A stretch of 64,000 nt of DNA, from assembly GCA_036172665.1 (NCBI GenBank), contig CM069877.1, forward strand, positions 10,250,501-10,314,500, written 5' to 3'. A program made the translations under genes and the position numbers. The notes beneath the pieces are model-generated. The model made no database searches and was not told where the DNA came from. It saw nothing but the letters and a program-made list of their open reading frames with translations. The DNA comes from Prosopocoilus inquinatus. Lineage: Eukaryota > Arthropoda > Insecta > Coleoptera > Lucanidae. Shown piece after piece: positions 34,155-45,885 of this stretch. The first letter of the stretch is position 1, and each line of letters starts with the position of its first letter.

Positions 34155-35584
34155 GATGTTATGGTCTTATCGATCGTCTTCGTTCGCCATCCCCTAAGTT
34201 CCCACACGCAAAACTACGACGAGGGAGGGGGGAGGCGTTCAAAATTAAACATTTCCGATGCAATAAATAAATAAAGTCCGATCAAGCATCGTAATGGGCT
34301 CGCACGCTACGCCAGCGTGATCCTGATCGTGATTGTGAGTCAAACTTATTCTCGCCTTTTCGATTTTTCTTTCCACGAACCACGGAATGAGTCAGGGGTT
34401 GTCTTAAGAGAAAAAAAAGGAAAAGAAAAATATGCAATCGTGAGACTACGAAATCAGCTAAAATAATTTTTTGTAATTATAAACAAATCCGATTGCGATT
34501 TTTCTTGATTTTATATTTTTGCATTAGATATTAATTAGTTTGATTCTCTTCTGTTCTCCTTTTTTCTTTTGTTCGAAAACTTTCTGTCTAGATTCGTTCC
34601 GACCGACCGTAGGAATTTTTCTTTTCGCTTGTCTTCATCAGCGATCGTCTTTTTTTTATATTCTTTTATTCGACTTAATTCAATTAAATTCAACCGATCG
34701 ACCTTTTTTTTCTCATTGATTCGGTTTCATTTGATTTGCTGTTATTTGATTTTCAACTATCAATTCATAATTAACATTAGTTTTATTTTATTCAAGACAA
34801 TTTTATTTTTTAACTACCAGTCGATCGTCTTTTGTTTTGTTTTTTTTTCTTTATAGTCTTAAGTTTTTTTTTTCTTTAGTATTTGCGAATTGAATTTTAT
34901 TTGATTTTGTTTTTTTAACTGTCAGTCGATCGTCTTTTCTTTTGTTTTGTTTTTTTCTTTTACTCGTTTGAAATTGATTTTATTTAAAATTTAAATTCCG
35001 TCGATTGATCATCGTTTAAGTTTTCTTCATTTTGACTTTATTTTATTTATTTATTTTGTTTTTATTGGTCGCCTTTTTTTTTCTTTAATATTTGCGAATT
35101 GAATTTTATTTGATTTTGTTTTTTAACTGTCAGTCGATCGTCTTTTGTTTTGTTTTTTTTTTCTTTTACTCCTTTGAATTTCATTTTATTTAAAATTTAA
35201 ATTCCGTCTATTGATCGCCGTTCTCGCTTTCTTTCTCTGTGTTATTCATTTTCACTTTATTTTATTTATTTATTTTTTGTTTTTACTGTTCGTCTTTTTG
35301 CTTCAATATTTACGGATGTAATTTTATTTGATTTTATTTTTTAACTGTCAGTCGATCGTCTCTTGTCTTGTTTTGTTCTCCTTTTACGCGATTGGAATTC
35401 GTTTTATTTAAAAATTAAATTCCTTCGATTGATCGCCGTTTTTGTTTTCTTCTTCTGTTATTCATTTTGATTTTATTTCATTTATTTATTTATTTATTTA
35501 TTTTTGTTTTTACTGTTCGTATTTTCTCTTTAATATTTTCTTAATTTCTTTTTTTTTACGCCTGCCCTGTAGTAAAGAAAATAA

Positions 35585-35707
35585 TAGCGTTTTCCAATGG
35601 CTATACTAGTGCACAACAAGTGTATTTTCATCTCATTTTAACATCATGTAGTAATAAGAGATGAATATACACTGATTGTGCACCAGTGCAACCATTAGAA
35701 AACGCTA
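35585..35707. mobile_element. 123-bp foldback MITE
   Basis: The left arm tagcgttttccaatggctat and the right arm ending ccattagaaaacgcta pair, as do the interiors (gtgcacaacaagtgta against tacactgattgtgcac), giving roughly 50-bp arms. No clear target duplication is visible. Confidence 0.7.
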
Positions 35708-36420
35708 CAAATTATGTTGAACTTTTTTTTATCAAATTGGCTTTCTGCATTTTATTCTGACTTGTTTCCACAGTTTCTTTTGTTTCCTGTGAGTTTGTAT
35801 TTATTTGAAAAAACTTTCTTCGACTCGACATTTTTCTTAGCATCGTGTTTCTTTTTACTTTTATACTTTGTACATCTTTTGTTTATTTTTATCCAATTGA
35901 TTGCTCACATTTTGTTGGTCGACGTTTCTTTACAATTGTCTTTTGTTTTCTACTAGTTTTTTTTTTCCTCTGGAAAGTCATCATTTGTTTCTGGTTCATT
36001 CATTCATTGTTTTTTCTATTCTTTACGTATTTTATTTTGACTCGTTTTTACAGTTTTCTTTTGTTTCCTATGAATTTGTATTTATTTGCAAAAACTCGTC
36101 GATTTTCATTTTTTCTTGACATCGTGTTACATCTGGTTTTTTTTCCGAATTTATTTTATACTTTGTATTTCTCTTTTGTTTATTTTTATCTAATTGATTG
36201 TTGACGCTTCTTTACAGTTGTCTTTTGTTTTGTAGTAGCTTTTTTCTTCTTCATCTGGAGAGTGGAGATTCATTTGTTTTCGGTTCATTCATCTAAGCAG
36301 TCGGACTTTTTTGTTTTTTCTATTCTTTATGCTTTTGCACTTTGTATTTTTATTTTGTTTTCTGATTCATTTTGACAGCTTTCTTTTCCTGCGAGCTTCG
36401 TTTTATTAGCAAAAAATGAC
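35708..36420. repeat. T-rich duplication, period about 300 bp
   Basis: The phrases 'cagtttcttttgtttcctgtg' (near 35772) and 'cagttttcttttgtttccta' (near 36050), with 'gaatttgtatttatttg' and 'ttgtttatttttatc.aattg' after each, mark two units. A third decayed one starts near 36370. Open frames here are compositional. Confidence 0.55.
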
Positions 36421-36770
36421 AACGGCCCAGTAGTTACTACCACAAAATTAATTCGCCACAATTTGAATTTCTGCCAAATTTTGAAAAAATAAACTATAAG
36501 CTATAAAAAGTGATTAGGAGGTCATTTGATAATTAGGAGTTACCAACACACATCACGATCAATGAGTGTTTCTTGGAAGAGTCAAGTTTATTTTACAATT
36601 CGACAAAATTCTCAATCAAGTTTTATTTTGCAAATGCCTACACTTCCGACGTGTCTCATTTCGCGTAGGAGGTTAAAAATCGCTACTTTTAGGAATATAT
36701 TGGCCAAGCTGGCAACATTGCCCATAAATCTTGATACTAATACTTACCATTACGACATCTAACATGTCTA
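36421..36770. other. no gene seen
   Basis: Unremarkable AT-rich sequence. The open frame at 36526-36762 has no recognisable product. Confidence 0.3.
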
Positions 36771-36912
36771 GTTTCTAGTGTTCTAGGAGTTTCTAATTTT
36801 CTAGGATAATCTTTAACGTTCTAGGATAGTTACTAATTTTCTGGGATAATCTCTAACGTTCAAGGGTAGTTACTAATTTTCTAGGATAGTTTCTAAATTT
36901 GCAGGATACATC
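36771..36912. repeat. ~46-bp tandem repeat
   Basis: About three units contain 'ctaattttctaggataatct' and 'taacgttctaggatagtta'. Confidence 0.7.
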
Positions 36913-37343
36913 ATAGGTGAAATTAAATAGGTCATTACTTATCAATTCTAATTTCGTTATTATCATTTGATCTTTTTACAAAATTCCTCTCATAAATCGC
37001 GTAAATAAGCTAGAAAATCCGCCAGCAGTTAGATGAAAATTCCAGACTTCAGGTATTATGATTTCAACCAAGCTAAACTAACGGGAAATCCGCTAAGTTG
37101 GCAGCACTGCAAGTCGGACAAGTCGTTTTTTAATTAACCTCATTTTTACTTTTAATTGAAATGCTTGATCGGCAAGTTCTTAATTTAGGCAACTGCTTAA
37201 TCATGTTCGACCTTCACCTTGATTTAATTCGAGCTCCACGATCGCATGCATGAAAAAATTTCGACGCGCATTACGAGAACGTCCGAAAATAGAACGCGCG
37301 CACGAAAACATCGTGCGGAAGCAACCGGAATTCATTTTTTAAT
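36913..37343. other. no gene seen; distal 3' flank of beta-1 tubulin
   Basis: AT-rich sequence with a GC-richer patch at 37240-37320. Nothing specific is visible. Confidence 0.3.
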
Positions 37344-37379
37344 TTTATTTTTGGGCGCCAACAGGGCAGGTTGTTTATT
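37344..37379 (-). terminator. candidate polyadenylation signals of beta-1 tubulin
   Basis: Two AATAAA hexamers on the minus strand lie at 37379-37374 and 37349-37344, about 430 and 460 nt past the stop codon. No canonical hexamer is closer; a variant AATACA lies at 37686-37681. If the canonical signals are used, the 3' UTR would include the GC-rich hairpin at 37494-37593. This is inference from motif position only. Confidence 0.35.
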
Positions 37380-37804
37380 GTGTTGTGGTAAAAATAAAAC
37401 TGACCCACTTAGCAAGAGAATGGTAGCAACTTTTAATGCCTCAAATTTTTTCTCGTCGGAACACAAAAAGATGCAAAAATGTTATTTAACAATCAGACCC
37501 GTCGGGAGATTTCGGAGCGTCCAGCGTCGCCACGGCGACCGTTCATCGGTCCCATTCTGGCCGACGCGACGCTCCGATATGTCCCGGGTCCGTTACTATA
37601 ATAAAATCATCGGAAACAAATTCATTCAAAACAAGAAGTAGAAGAAGAAAAACAAAGTCAGTCTTGAATAAGTTAAATAATGTATTCGATATTAGAAACG
37701 GGAATGTAGACTGTACAAAAAAAAAACAAGCCAATAATAATACATAGCAAAAATATTAATTAAGAAGTGATTTCAGATCAATTTCGAACACTTAGTTTTC
37801 GCGT
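37380..37804 (-). other. probable 3' UTR and downstream flank of beta-1 tubulin
   Basis: This directly follows the stop codon on the minus strand. The first 170 nt are AT-rich, as is usual for insect 3' UTRs. A GC-rich foldback follows at 37494-37593. A plus-strand open frame of 131 codons crosses the region, but it runs through the hairpin and resembles no protein I know, so I do not annotate it. Confidence 0.4.
37494..37593. repeat. GC-rich foldback, 3' of beta-1 tubulin
   Basis: Inverted arms with cggagcgtc(ca)gcgtcg at 37513-37529 and cgacgcgacgctccg at 37562-37576 are extended outward by gacccgtcggga against tcccgggtcc. A small inner hairpin gtcgcc/ggcgac is present. It lies 210-310 nt past the stop codon. 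Confidence 0.65.
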
Positions 37805-39121
<1,317 letters not shown>

Positions 39122-39149
39122 TTATGTAGTTTCTCGCAAATCACTCTTA

Positions 39150-39760
39150 GAAATTACGCAACGCCCTGTATAATAATCAAGGATGTCAATCTGTTTTAGT
39201 CGAGTCCCGAGTCACATGCGCCGTACATCGTAAAGGAAAGATGGAGGGAGAATGCGCCAAACTATCAAAGAAAAAAAAAAAAAAGAAATCGCAAACGACT
39301 ACTTCCAAGTTACCACCCAACACGCAGGGTGTCTATCTTCGGCTCTGTGTTGTTAGTCGAGTCCCGAGACTCCCGAGTCACATGCGCCGCATATCGTAAA
39401 GGACAGATGGAGGGAGAGGGCGCCGAAATATTAAGAAAAGAAAATCGCAATGACCACTTGTAAATTACCCAACACGCTGTATAATAACCAGAGTGTCTAT
39501 CTTCGGCTCTGTGTTGTTAGTCGAGTCCCGAGACTCCCGAGTCACATGTGCCGTGTATTGTAAAGAAGAGATGGAGGAAGAGAGGGCGTCGAAGCAACAA
39601 CAAAAAACAAAGGAAATCGCAAATGACCACTTACAAATTACCCAACACCCTGTATAATAACCTTCAGCTCTGTGTTCGTCGAGTCTCCAGTAACATGCGC
39701 AGTATATCTTAAAAGAAAGATAGAGAGAGGGAGGAAGAGCCAGAGAGACAGAGCGCCGAA
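39150..39760. repeat. ~160-bp tandem repeat in tubulin intron 1
   Basis: Four units, each with agtcgagtcccga, 'gtcacatgcgccg', 'agatggaggga' and an 'aacaccctgtataataacc'-type end, start near 39199, 39354, 39519 and 39678. The first unit starts only about 110 bp past the splice acceptor. Confidence 0.8.
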
Positions 39761-40643
39761 ATACAAAAAAAAAAAAAAAATTAAACCTGGCAGGTCACAA
39801 CAGCCTCTCGTTCGAAAACAAACGAGTGCGTAATTGTTATAAATAAACTGTGATGGTGTCCTGGCATGCGGTTAATCTCGTCGTGATACTGTAATTATTG
39901 GTTGTATCTTTTACAACCGTTATTACAGACGTAACTCTTAATGAAGAAGGAACAGTTAGAAGAGACGAGGTGATCTCATCCCGCATACTTTATCTCATTT
40001 CTTTTTGTTTGTTTAAGAAAATTGCGTAAAATTTTTTTAAACACGGTGCTCCTCTTCGACGTCCTCTTCGTAAGGAAACTGTTGGTAGATATTAAAAATT
40101 GCAATGTGTAACCGGCCTTAACAAAAAGAAAAAGAAAAAAAAACAAGTTAAATGTGAATAGTGTGCTGCAACACGTCAAAAAGGACGCTTATTCAAAAGA
40201 AAACGATGTCGGTTGAGGTTTTTGAACACTCTATATTACAGTAATTTGATGCAATTTAAAAAAAAAAAAAAATGTCGCTCGTGTTCTAATACAGGGTATT
40301 CCAACAAAAGTTCTTCACTTATCAACGCCATTTCGTAGATCGCACCCGTTATTTTTTGTTTTAAGGCCGGTTACACACCGCAAGTTCTAACATGAAACCT
40401 TTCTTTCATAACTCTGCACTCTGCACGTACGTGTGACGTACGTTCATGTGTTAATCAACTTAATTATCGCACCGAATGTGTAATATTTTGGAGACACATT
40501 GTATGTTACTGTCTTAAAGAGCACTTTGTACCGGCTTGTTTTAAATCAATTGTTTGGTGGCGTGAACGAAAGTGACTTAAAAATAGAAAGTGATCACCGA
40601 TATCTCTATCTGTTATTGATTGCCAATCGAACTTCGAAACTAA
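39761..40643. other. intron DNA with 'ttaaggccggttacaca' repeats
   Basis: tgtgtaaccggccttaa ends at 40124 and ttaaggccggttacacacc begins at 40361; ccggccttaa recurs near 40920. These look like termini of an unidentified dispersed element; the second and third could bound a roughly 560-bp copy that contains the MITE at 40644. A cagggtattcc signature lies near 40293. Confidence 0.4.
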
Positions 40644-40789
40644 TGGCCAGTTGGACCAAACACTTAAGCCGAGCTTAACTTTAAGCACCGCTTAGAATGT
40701 GATTTATTGAATGTTGTGTAACCTCAAATGTCACATTATAAGCAGTACTTAAAGTTAAGCTCGGCTTAAGTGTTCGGTGTAACTGGCCA
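40644..40789. mobile_element. 146-bp MITE with TAA target duplication
   Basis: Arms of about 60 bp start TGGCCAGTTGGACCAAACAC at the left and TGGCCAGTTACACCGAACAC at the right (complement). Both continue ttaagccgagcttaacttta. TAA flanks both sides (40641-40643, 40790-40792), which suits the PIF/Harbinger superfamily (3-bp TWA targets, established). It has no transposase. Confidence 0.75.
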
Positions 40790-41579
40790 TAAAACTTACT
40801 CGACGGCCTAAGCCACAACCAAGCGCAATAACTTTTTTCGGGCATCCTGTTTTACGGGGTAAATGCTTTTTTTTTTTCTTCAACTTATTCAGACGCGACA
40901 GAAGAATGAGCATCCGGCCTTAAAGCCTTAAATTTAAAAGAAACACGTCAAGCACGTTAGGACAGCTTATACAATGGGCAGCAAAAGTAAGAATTTTGTC
41001 TTCAAATTTGAAAAATGTCTTTCTTGGGGGGGCTAAAAAGGTGACACTTTCCTGAATGCACATAACATACAACTTGCAACGTAAAAATGACAATCGGGCC
41101 TAAAAACCAAGTTTAATGTGATCCGCCAAAATTGACGATTATGACGAGTTTCAGAAAGTCCCTGTATAATATAAAAAAAACGCTTTCGTCAAAAATAAAA
41201 TTTCCAAATCGAAATTTTGATTAAAAAATAAATAAATATTAAACGTACGACAAAATGTTTGATAGACTTGAGATGAGAATTGGGCCTTAAAAATAAATTC
41301 GAGACAACCGATACCTTTAAAAAAAATTGACAACAAAATTTTCTGGGACTTTAGATGAGAATTGGGCCTTAAATATAAATGCAAGGCAACTTCAAAAACA
41401 AAAAGGACACCAAATTTTTTTTTTTTTTGAATGCAATTTGCTTCTAAAATAAAAAAAAATCGTTTTTTTTTATATAAAACCCAAACAATACAAGCGCCTA
41501 TCTGCAACATCACGTATTACGGTGGAGGGGGGGAGAGGGAGCGGAAGGAAGGGGGGGAGGTATTACAACGTGTTTCAAA
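40790..41579. other. intron DNA, no gene; short duplication at 41270-41400
   Basis: The phrase gatgagaattgggccttaaa occurs twice, near 41269 and 41353. The minus-strand open frame of 120 codons at 41151-41513 is F/L/K-rich and crosses these repeats, so it is not annotated. Confidence 0.35.
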
Positions 41580-42075
41580 ATGATCGCCTGTGACTTCCGT
41601 GTGAAACAAAATATAAAAAAGGCGAAAATACGGATGCTTGTTATGTTACAAAACCTCAAAATACACATGATCCAAGACCCGACTGCACAACAAAATTTAA
41701 AGAAGACGAAAATACTGACCACCTGACTGCAAAACAAAATTTAAGAAAGACGAAAATACGGATGCCTGTTGCGTTACATAACCTCAAAATACCTATAATC
41801 ACCTGACTGCGAAACAAAATTAAAAAAAAAAAATACGAAAGCTTGTTACGTTACGTAACCTCAAAATACACGTAATCACCTGCAATTGTATTCACAACAT
41901 ATAAAAAGCATGAAAATACGTAATATGTTTGCTACGTTACACATAACCTCAAAATGCGCATGATCACCTGACTACAAAACAAAATTAACAAAAAAAAAAA
42001 ACGAATATACGGATGTTTATTACGTTACATAACCTCAAAATACACATTATCATCTGCGATTGTAAAACAATATTA
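41580..42075. repeat. tandem repeat with ~80-125 bp spacing in tubulin intron 1
   Basis: Five to six diverged units carry 'acataacctcaaaatacac', 'gatcacctgactgcaaaac' and 'cggatgcttgttacgtt', anchored near 41634, 41759, 41841, 41917 and 42013. Confidence 0.75.
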
Positions 42076-42479
42076 GGATAAACGACACTGAGTGCGAAAG
42101 GACGATAAAACGTTAATCTCTCTTTCTTTTAACTTCCGATTTTTCACACGCTTCCGATTAATTTTAATTGATTTAAATTTATTTGACATTTGACTGATGG
42201 TTGACAGACTATCGACAACAAAACAAGCTTGTTTAGAAAGAGTAGAAAGCGGCACATGTAAAAAAAATATCCAGAATAGCTGAAAATCGTTTTGAAACAT
42301 ACGGATGGATGGAAATTCAATTTGGGGACACCCTATATTTACAGCAGAATAAAGAAAATCTTGGCGTAATTCTTTTGTTTCAGAAAAATAAAAATTACCT
42401 CAGTAAAAAAAATAAAAATAAAATATGGTGGATTTTGCCGATAAAAAAAATTATATTTGGTAATTTTGAAGATTTTTTT

Positions 42480-43520
42480 TTTCAAACAGACCTGAAACAT
42501 GAAAGTCGTACATGTATGTCGTGGTATATGCACGTTCGTGTGGAGTCAACTTTAATAAATTAATTGAACATATAAGGCTGCGTGAATGATGAAAAAAGTT
42601 AAACAAATATTAGCATCACCCTAACAATAAAAAAAAATTTTTTTTGAACCCCTGAACAATTTGCAAATCGAAAACACATTTTTTTTTTAATTTTGAAGAT
42701 GACGTAAAACTTGAACAACGCGCAACGAACCACCCGAAACACACCTCCCCCCTCCCCTTCCCCCCAACACATTCGTTATTATCTTTTCAAATACCTGAAA
42801 CTTGAAGGTCGTACATGCATGTCGACGAACACGCACGTTCGTCTGGGTACAATTTTAATAAATTAAATCAACGGTCAACATTTATTTTAATTTTGAAGAT
42901 GACGTAAGACTTAATACGCAACGAACCACCCGTAACTAAGCCCCCCCTCCCTTCCATTCCCCTAATTCATTATATTTTCTTTTCAAATACTACCTGAAAC
43001 TTGAACATCGTTCAAGCATGTCGACGAACACGCACTTTCGTCTGGGTACAACTTTAATAAATTAAATCGACAATATTCAAATTTAGACTTGCCAAATGAT
43101 TCTTGAATGATGACTGATGACTAATCAGGATCGTGATCAAACAAAATGAAAACTAAAATAAATCGAAGCGAGTACAGTCGCGATCAACTAAATGGATCGA
43201 GAATTTTGCACGTTCGTCTGTGTTCGTCTTTAACCAATAAAAGCAACATTTCGGCTTGCCAAACGAATGATTCACAAGTGTTAGACCAATCACGAACGTC
43301 ATCAAACAAAATGAAATAAAATAAAACAAATCGAAGCTCGGCCAATTGGAGCGAGCGAGCGAGGCAGCGAGTACAGTCGTGATCTAATAAATCGATCGAG
43401 AACTTTCCGCGTTCGTCTGTGCCCAACTTTAACAAATTAAATCAACATTTGCCGAATGACTTACAAATGACGGATGACCAATCACGATCGTGATCAAACA
43501 AAAAAAAATAATAATAAATC
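42480..43520. repeat. diverged repeat series in tubulin intron 1
   Basis: 'acctgaaacttgaaggtcgt' followed by 'gaacacgcacgttcgtctggg' and 'actttaataaattaaatc' recurs near 42490, 42793 and 42989. Shortened forms with 'ttgccaaacgaatgatt' and 'gaccaatcacgatcgtgatc' occur at 43190-43520. Confidence 0.6.
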
Positions 43521-45300
43521 CGAGCTTGGCAAAAAAATTTTGCCGGCGGCAAGAAAGGGACGATTTTGATGACCGCGACTGTACCACAACGAGAAGAAAG
43601 TTTCACATTCACATTCACACTTTCGCCAATAAATACGCAAATCTAGGGCAAAAAGAAAAAAACAAATGCAAGTGAGACAAGGCCAACACGTCCACGAATT
43701 ATGTTAATCGCCGGTGTGTGTGCGTTACGTGTAAACCAATCATTTCTATATATAGACAACAGAATCACCGCGCGGGGTGACGTAACGTCCATCATCGAAA
43801 TAGGCAGAGTCCACCAAATGTCGTGTTGTCAAGTCAAGGGACCGTCAAAAACAGTTGCCCAGCGAAATTATTTAACAATTTCAAACAACAGAAGCAAGAA
43901 GTGTGCAACGTGCTTTCGACGGTTTTCAACTGTTCCGCAAAGCTGCGTTCGTTTATTCACTCAATTTATTCTTTTGGCAGTACTTTTGTCACACTCTTAC
44001 TTGTAACACTAAAAGTGAGACAAAAGTTTGAAAAAAAGAGCGAACGGAGTTGAAAAAACGAACGCAGCTTTTTTTTGCAAAAGAAGAGAACGAACGCCCG
44101 GCGATGCGTGAAACAGAAAAGCACGGACGGCGAACAATTGGGTGGAACGTGAAGCGCAGATGGACGATCCAGCGCGCCTAATAGACCTACCTACTTTTCG
44201 CTCGCCGTCTTTTGTTTCTCCATCCGCCAATTAAAATATGTTAATGTCTAACGGCGCACGGTACGCGGGCGCTCTCGGAGGCCAATGAAAAACGCAGGAG
44301 TAATGAACTTTGTCGCGCTTGGATGGGCGAAGATCGCAGAGGGGCGTGGAACGCGCTCTTCTTTTCTTTTCTTTTTTTTTTTTTTGTTTCTGCCAATCCG
44401 CCAATTATAATTATCTCCGATTGTGATTAGATCAAACGAAAAAAAAAGGGTAACCGTTATCTCAAGGTGCCTTTGCGTGATGATCTGATGTGATGTAATG
44501 CGATGCGATGATTTGGGGAAAAATCGCGTATTTGGGCGGGACCCCCCCAAAGGGGGAAGGAAAAGGAAAATCGATTTTTGGAGGAACGCGATTTATTTTA
44601 TGCAAGACGTTACGAGGCCCTTGTTGCCAGCTGCGTCGGTTCCGCCTTTTTTAACGGTTTTCTCAGCCGCGCTTGCTATTACTAGCCGTCCTGAAAAAGC
44701 TGGGGGGCCGGCTTCACAAAAAAAAAAAAGTCGCTTCCTTTACAACTTCTTTATAATAATAACAATAGAAATGACCACCAAATTATTTAAAACGAACCGA
44801 AAATGAACAAAAAGGTAAATATTTTGGAGAAAAGCATTGAATTATAAAGAGCTGGGGGCCGGCTTTAAAAAAAAATCGTGGCCTCCTTTACAACTTCTTT
44901 ATTATTATAATAAAAATGACCACCGAATTATTTAAAACAAACCGAAAATGAATAAGTAGGTAAATATTTTTGAGAAAAGCATTGAATCATACCATTTCAT
45001 GAAAGAGAACGGAACGCGTAACGGTCAAAATCGATGTTTTCAGGACGGCCAATACGAGCGTGCATACCGCCGCCCGACCGGCCGGCATTTTTTCTTCCTC
45101 GCATTAATAACCGTCGTTTGTTTTTTTTTGAACCACGGCGCTACGCGATCTCTTAATTAACTGATTAAGAACGACGTGTTCGAATCGAAAACGGCGAAAA
45201 TACGACGCGTTTGAGATCAAGATGGCCGTACCGGGTCGGGGCGTACGCGTCCAACGCAAACCAAGCGGATAAGAAAAAAAACAAATGAATAACTGCACTC
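43521..45300. other. promoter-proximal part of tubulin intron 1, no gene
   Basis: It is GC-richer than most of the window in places (44040-44340, 44500-44720, 45020-45260). A roughly 230-bp direct duplication ('cttctttataataataacaa', 'aatgaccaccaaattattt') lies near 44740 and 44900. This is a plausible site for intronic regulatory DNA, but no motif is decisive. Confidence 0.35.
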
Positions 45301-45302
45301 AC

Positions 45303-45359
45303 CTTGGCTCCAATCTGGTTACCGCATTGGCCGGCCTGGATGTGTACGATTTCCCTCAT
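45303..45359 (-). CDS. betaTub56D: beta-1 tubulin, coding exon 1 (residues 1-19)
   Basis: This is the first coding exon of the complete beta-tubulin gene; the remaining coding sequence is 37805-39091. It translates to MREIVHIQAGQCGNQIGAK, the invariant beta-tubulin N-terminus, with Q11 and C12 of the nucleotide-binding T1 loop. MREI is the known co-translational autoregulation motif of beta-tubulins (established for the family). The lysine-19 codon is followed directly by gtgag on the minus strand, a strong splice donor, so the intron is phase 0 after codon 19, a position shared by many animal beta-tubulin genes. The start is fixed by family alignment; the context just 5' is ttcata. The exon sits next to a TATA-like box and is GC-richer than its surroundings. 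Confidence 0.97.
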
Positions 45360-45885
45360 TATGAAAACTTTATATTCAAAAAAACTACAGCTTAATAGAA
45401 AACACTGACGCTATCTCTGCGCTGCTTTCAATCTGAAATGCAATGGCGTCGCGCTCGGCCGGTATTTAAAGCGATCCCCTCCACCTTCTTCTTTCTCCGC
45501 GCGCTGCTGCCAACCTAGGCCGAGGCGAATCCCAATAATACGGTATTTGAATCGAATTATGGACGGACGAGAATGAGAATGAGAATCAGAATGAGAATGG
45601 GAATGGAACATAGGCGTTCGTGTGTGAGTGTGTGTATGTGGTGTCTATGAGTAATGATTTTTTTTCTTCTCTTCTTAAGGCCTTCGCCTTCTGCGCCTTC
45701 TTCTTCCTCTTCGCGTGCGTTTCATTATTTTTTGCCGAGAGGTGTTTCAAGGACGAAAACAAACGAACTATTTATTTACGCCCACACGCCATCGTACATA
45801 ATCATCCCAATCAAAATAATCGCTTACATACCTACATACGTAAATGTTATCATTACTGTTATTATTATAAAACAGGACCGGCTCA
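45360..45885. promoter_or_regulatory. 5' flank of the beta-1 tubulin gene
   Basis: This stretch lies between the start codon and a satellite array. It holds the TATA-like box, a short degenerate hexamer run (gagaat units, about 45567-45606 on the plus strand) that on the minus strand is CT-rich, a GC-richer core-promoter zone, and pyrimidine-rich sequence at 45655-45720. No other gene is visible here. The short open frames present are not supported by composition or similarity. Confidence 0.45.
45463..45470 (-). promoter_or_regulatory. TATA-like box of the beta-1 tubulin gene
   Basis: On the minus strand this reads TTTAAATA, 104 bp upstream of the ATG. About 35 bp downstream of it is TTCAGATTG (A at 45434), which resembles an arthropod initiator. 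That would give a 5' UTR of about 75 nt without an intron. The flanking 50 bp is GC-rich (gccgagcgcgacgcc). The box and initiator are seen in the sequence; their use as core promoter is inference. Confidence 0.5.

Larger units (their letters stand above)
31622..35584. repeat. higher-order T-rich tandem duplication (four units, 0.75-1.1 kb)
   Basis: Each unit opens with gattttatatttttgcatta or the following ttctgttctttt segment and passes ccgaccgaccgtagga and catcagcgatcgtctttttt. It then has several 'cagtcgatcgtcttttgttt' subrepeats and closes with acgcctgccctgtagtaaag. Closures lie at 32374, 33122, 34018 and 35558. Units 3 and 4 are separated by the 34165-34445 duplication. No gene is supported. 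Confidence 0.85.

Noticed and set aside
37246..37641. 131-codon plus-strand open frame antisense to the tubulin 3' flank
   Set aside because: It runs through the GC-rich foldback and has no recognisable domain. The position is better explained as tubulin 3' flank.
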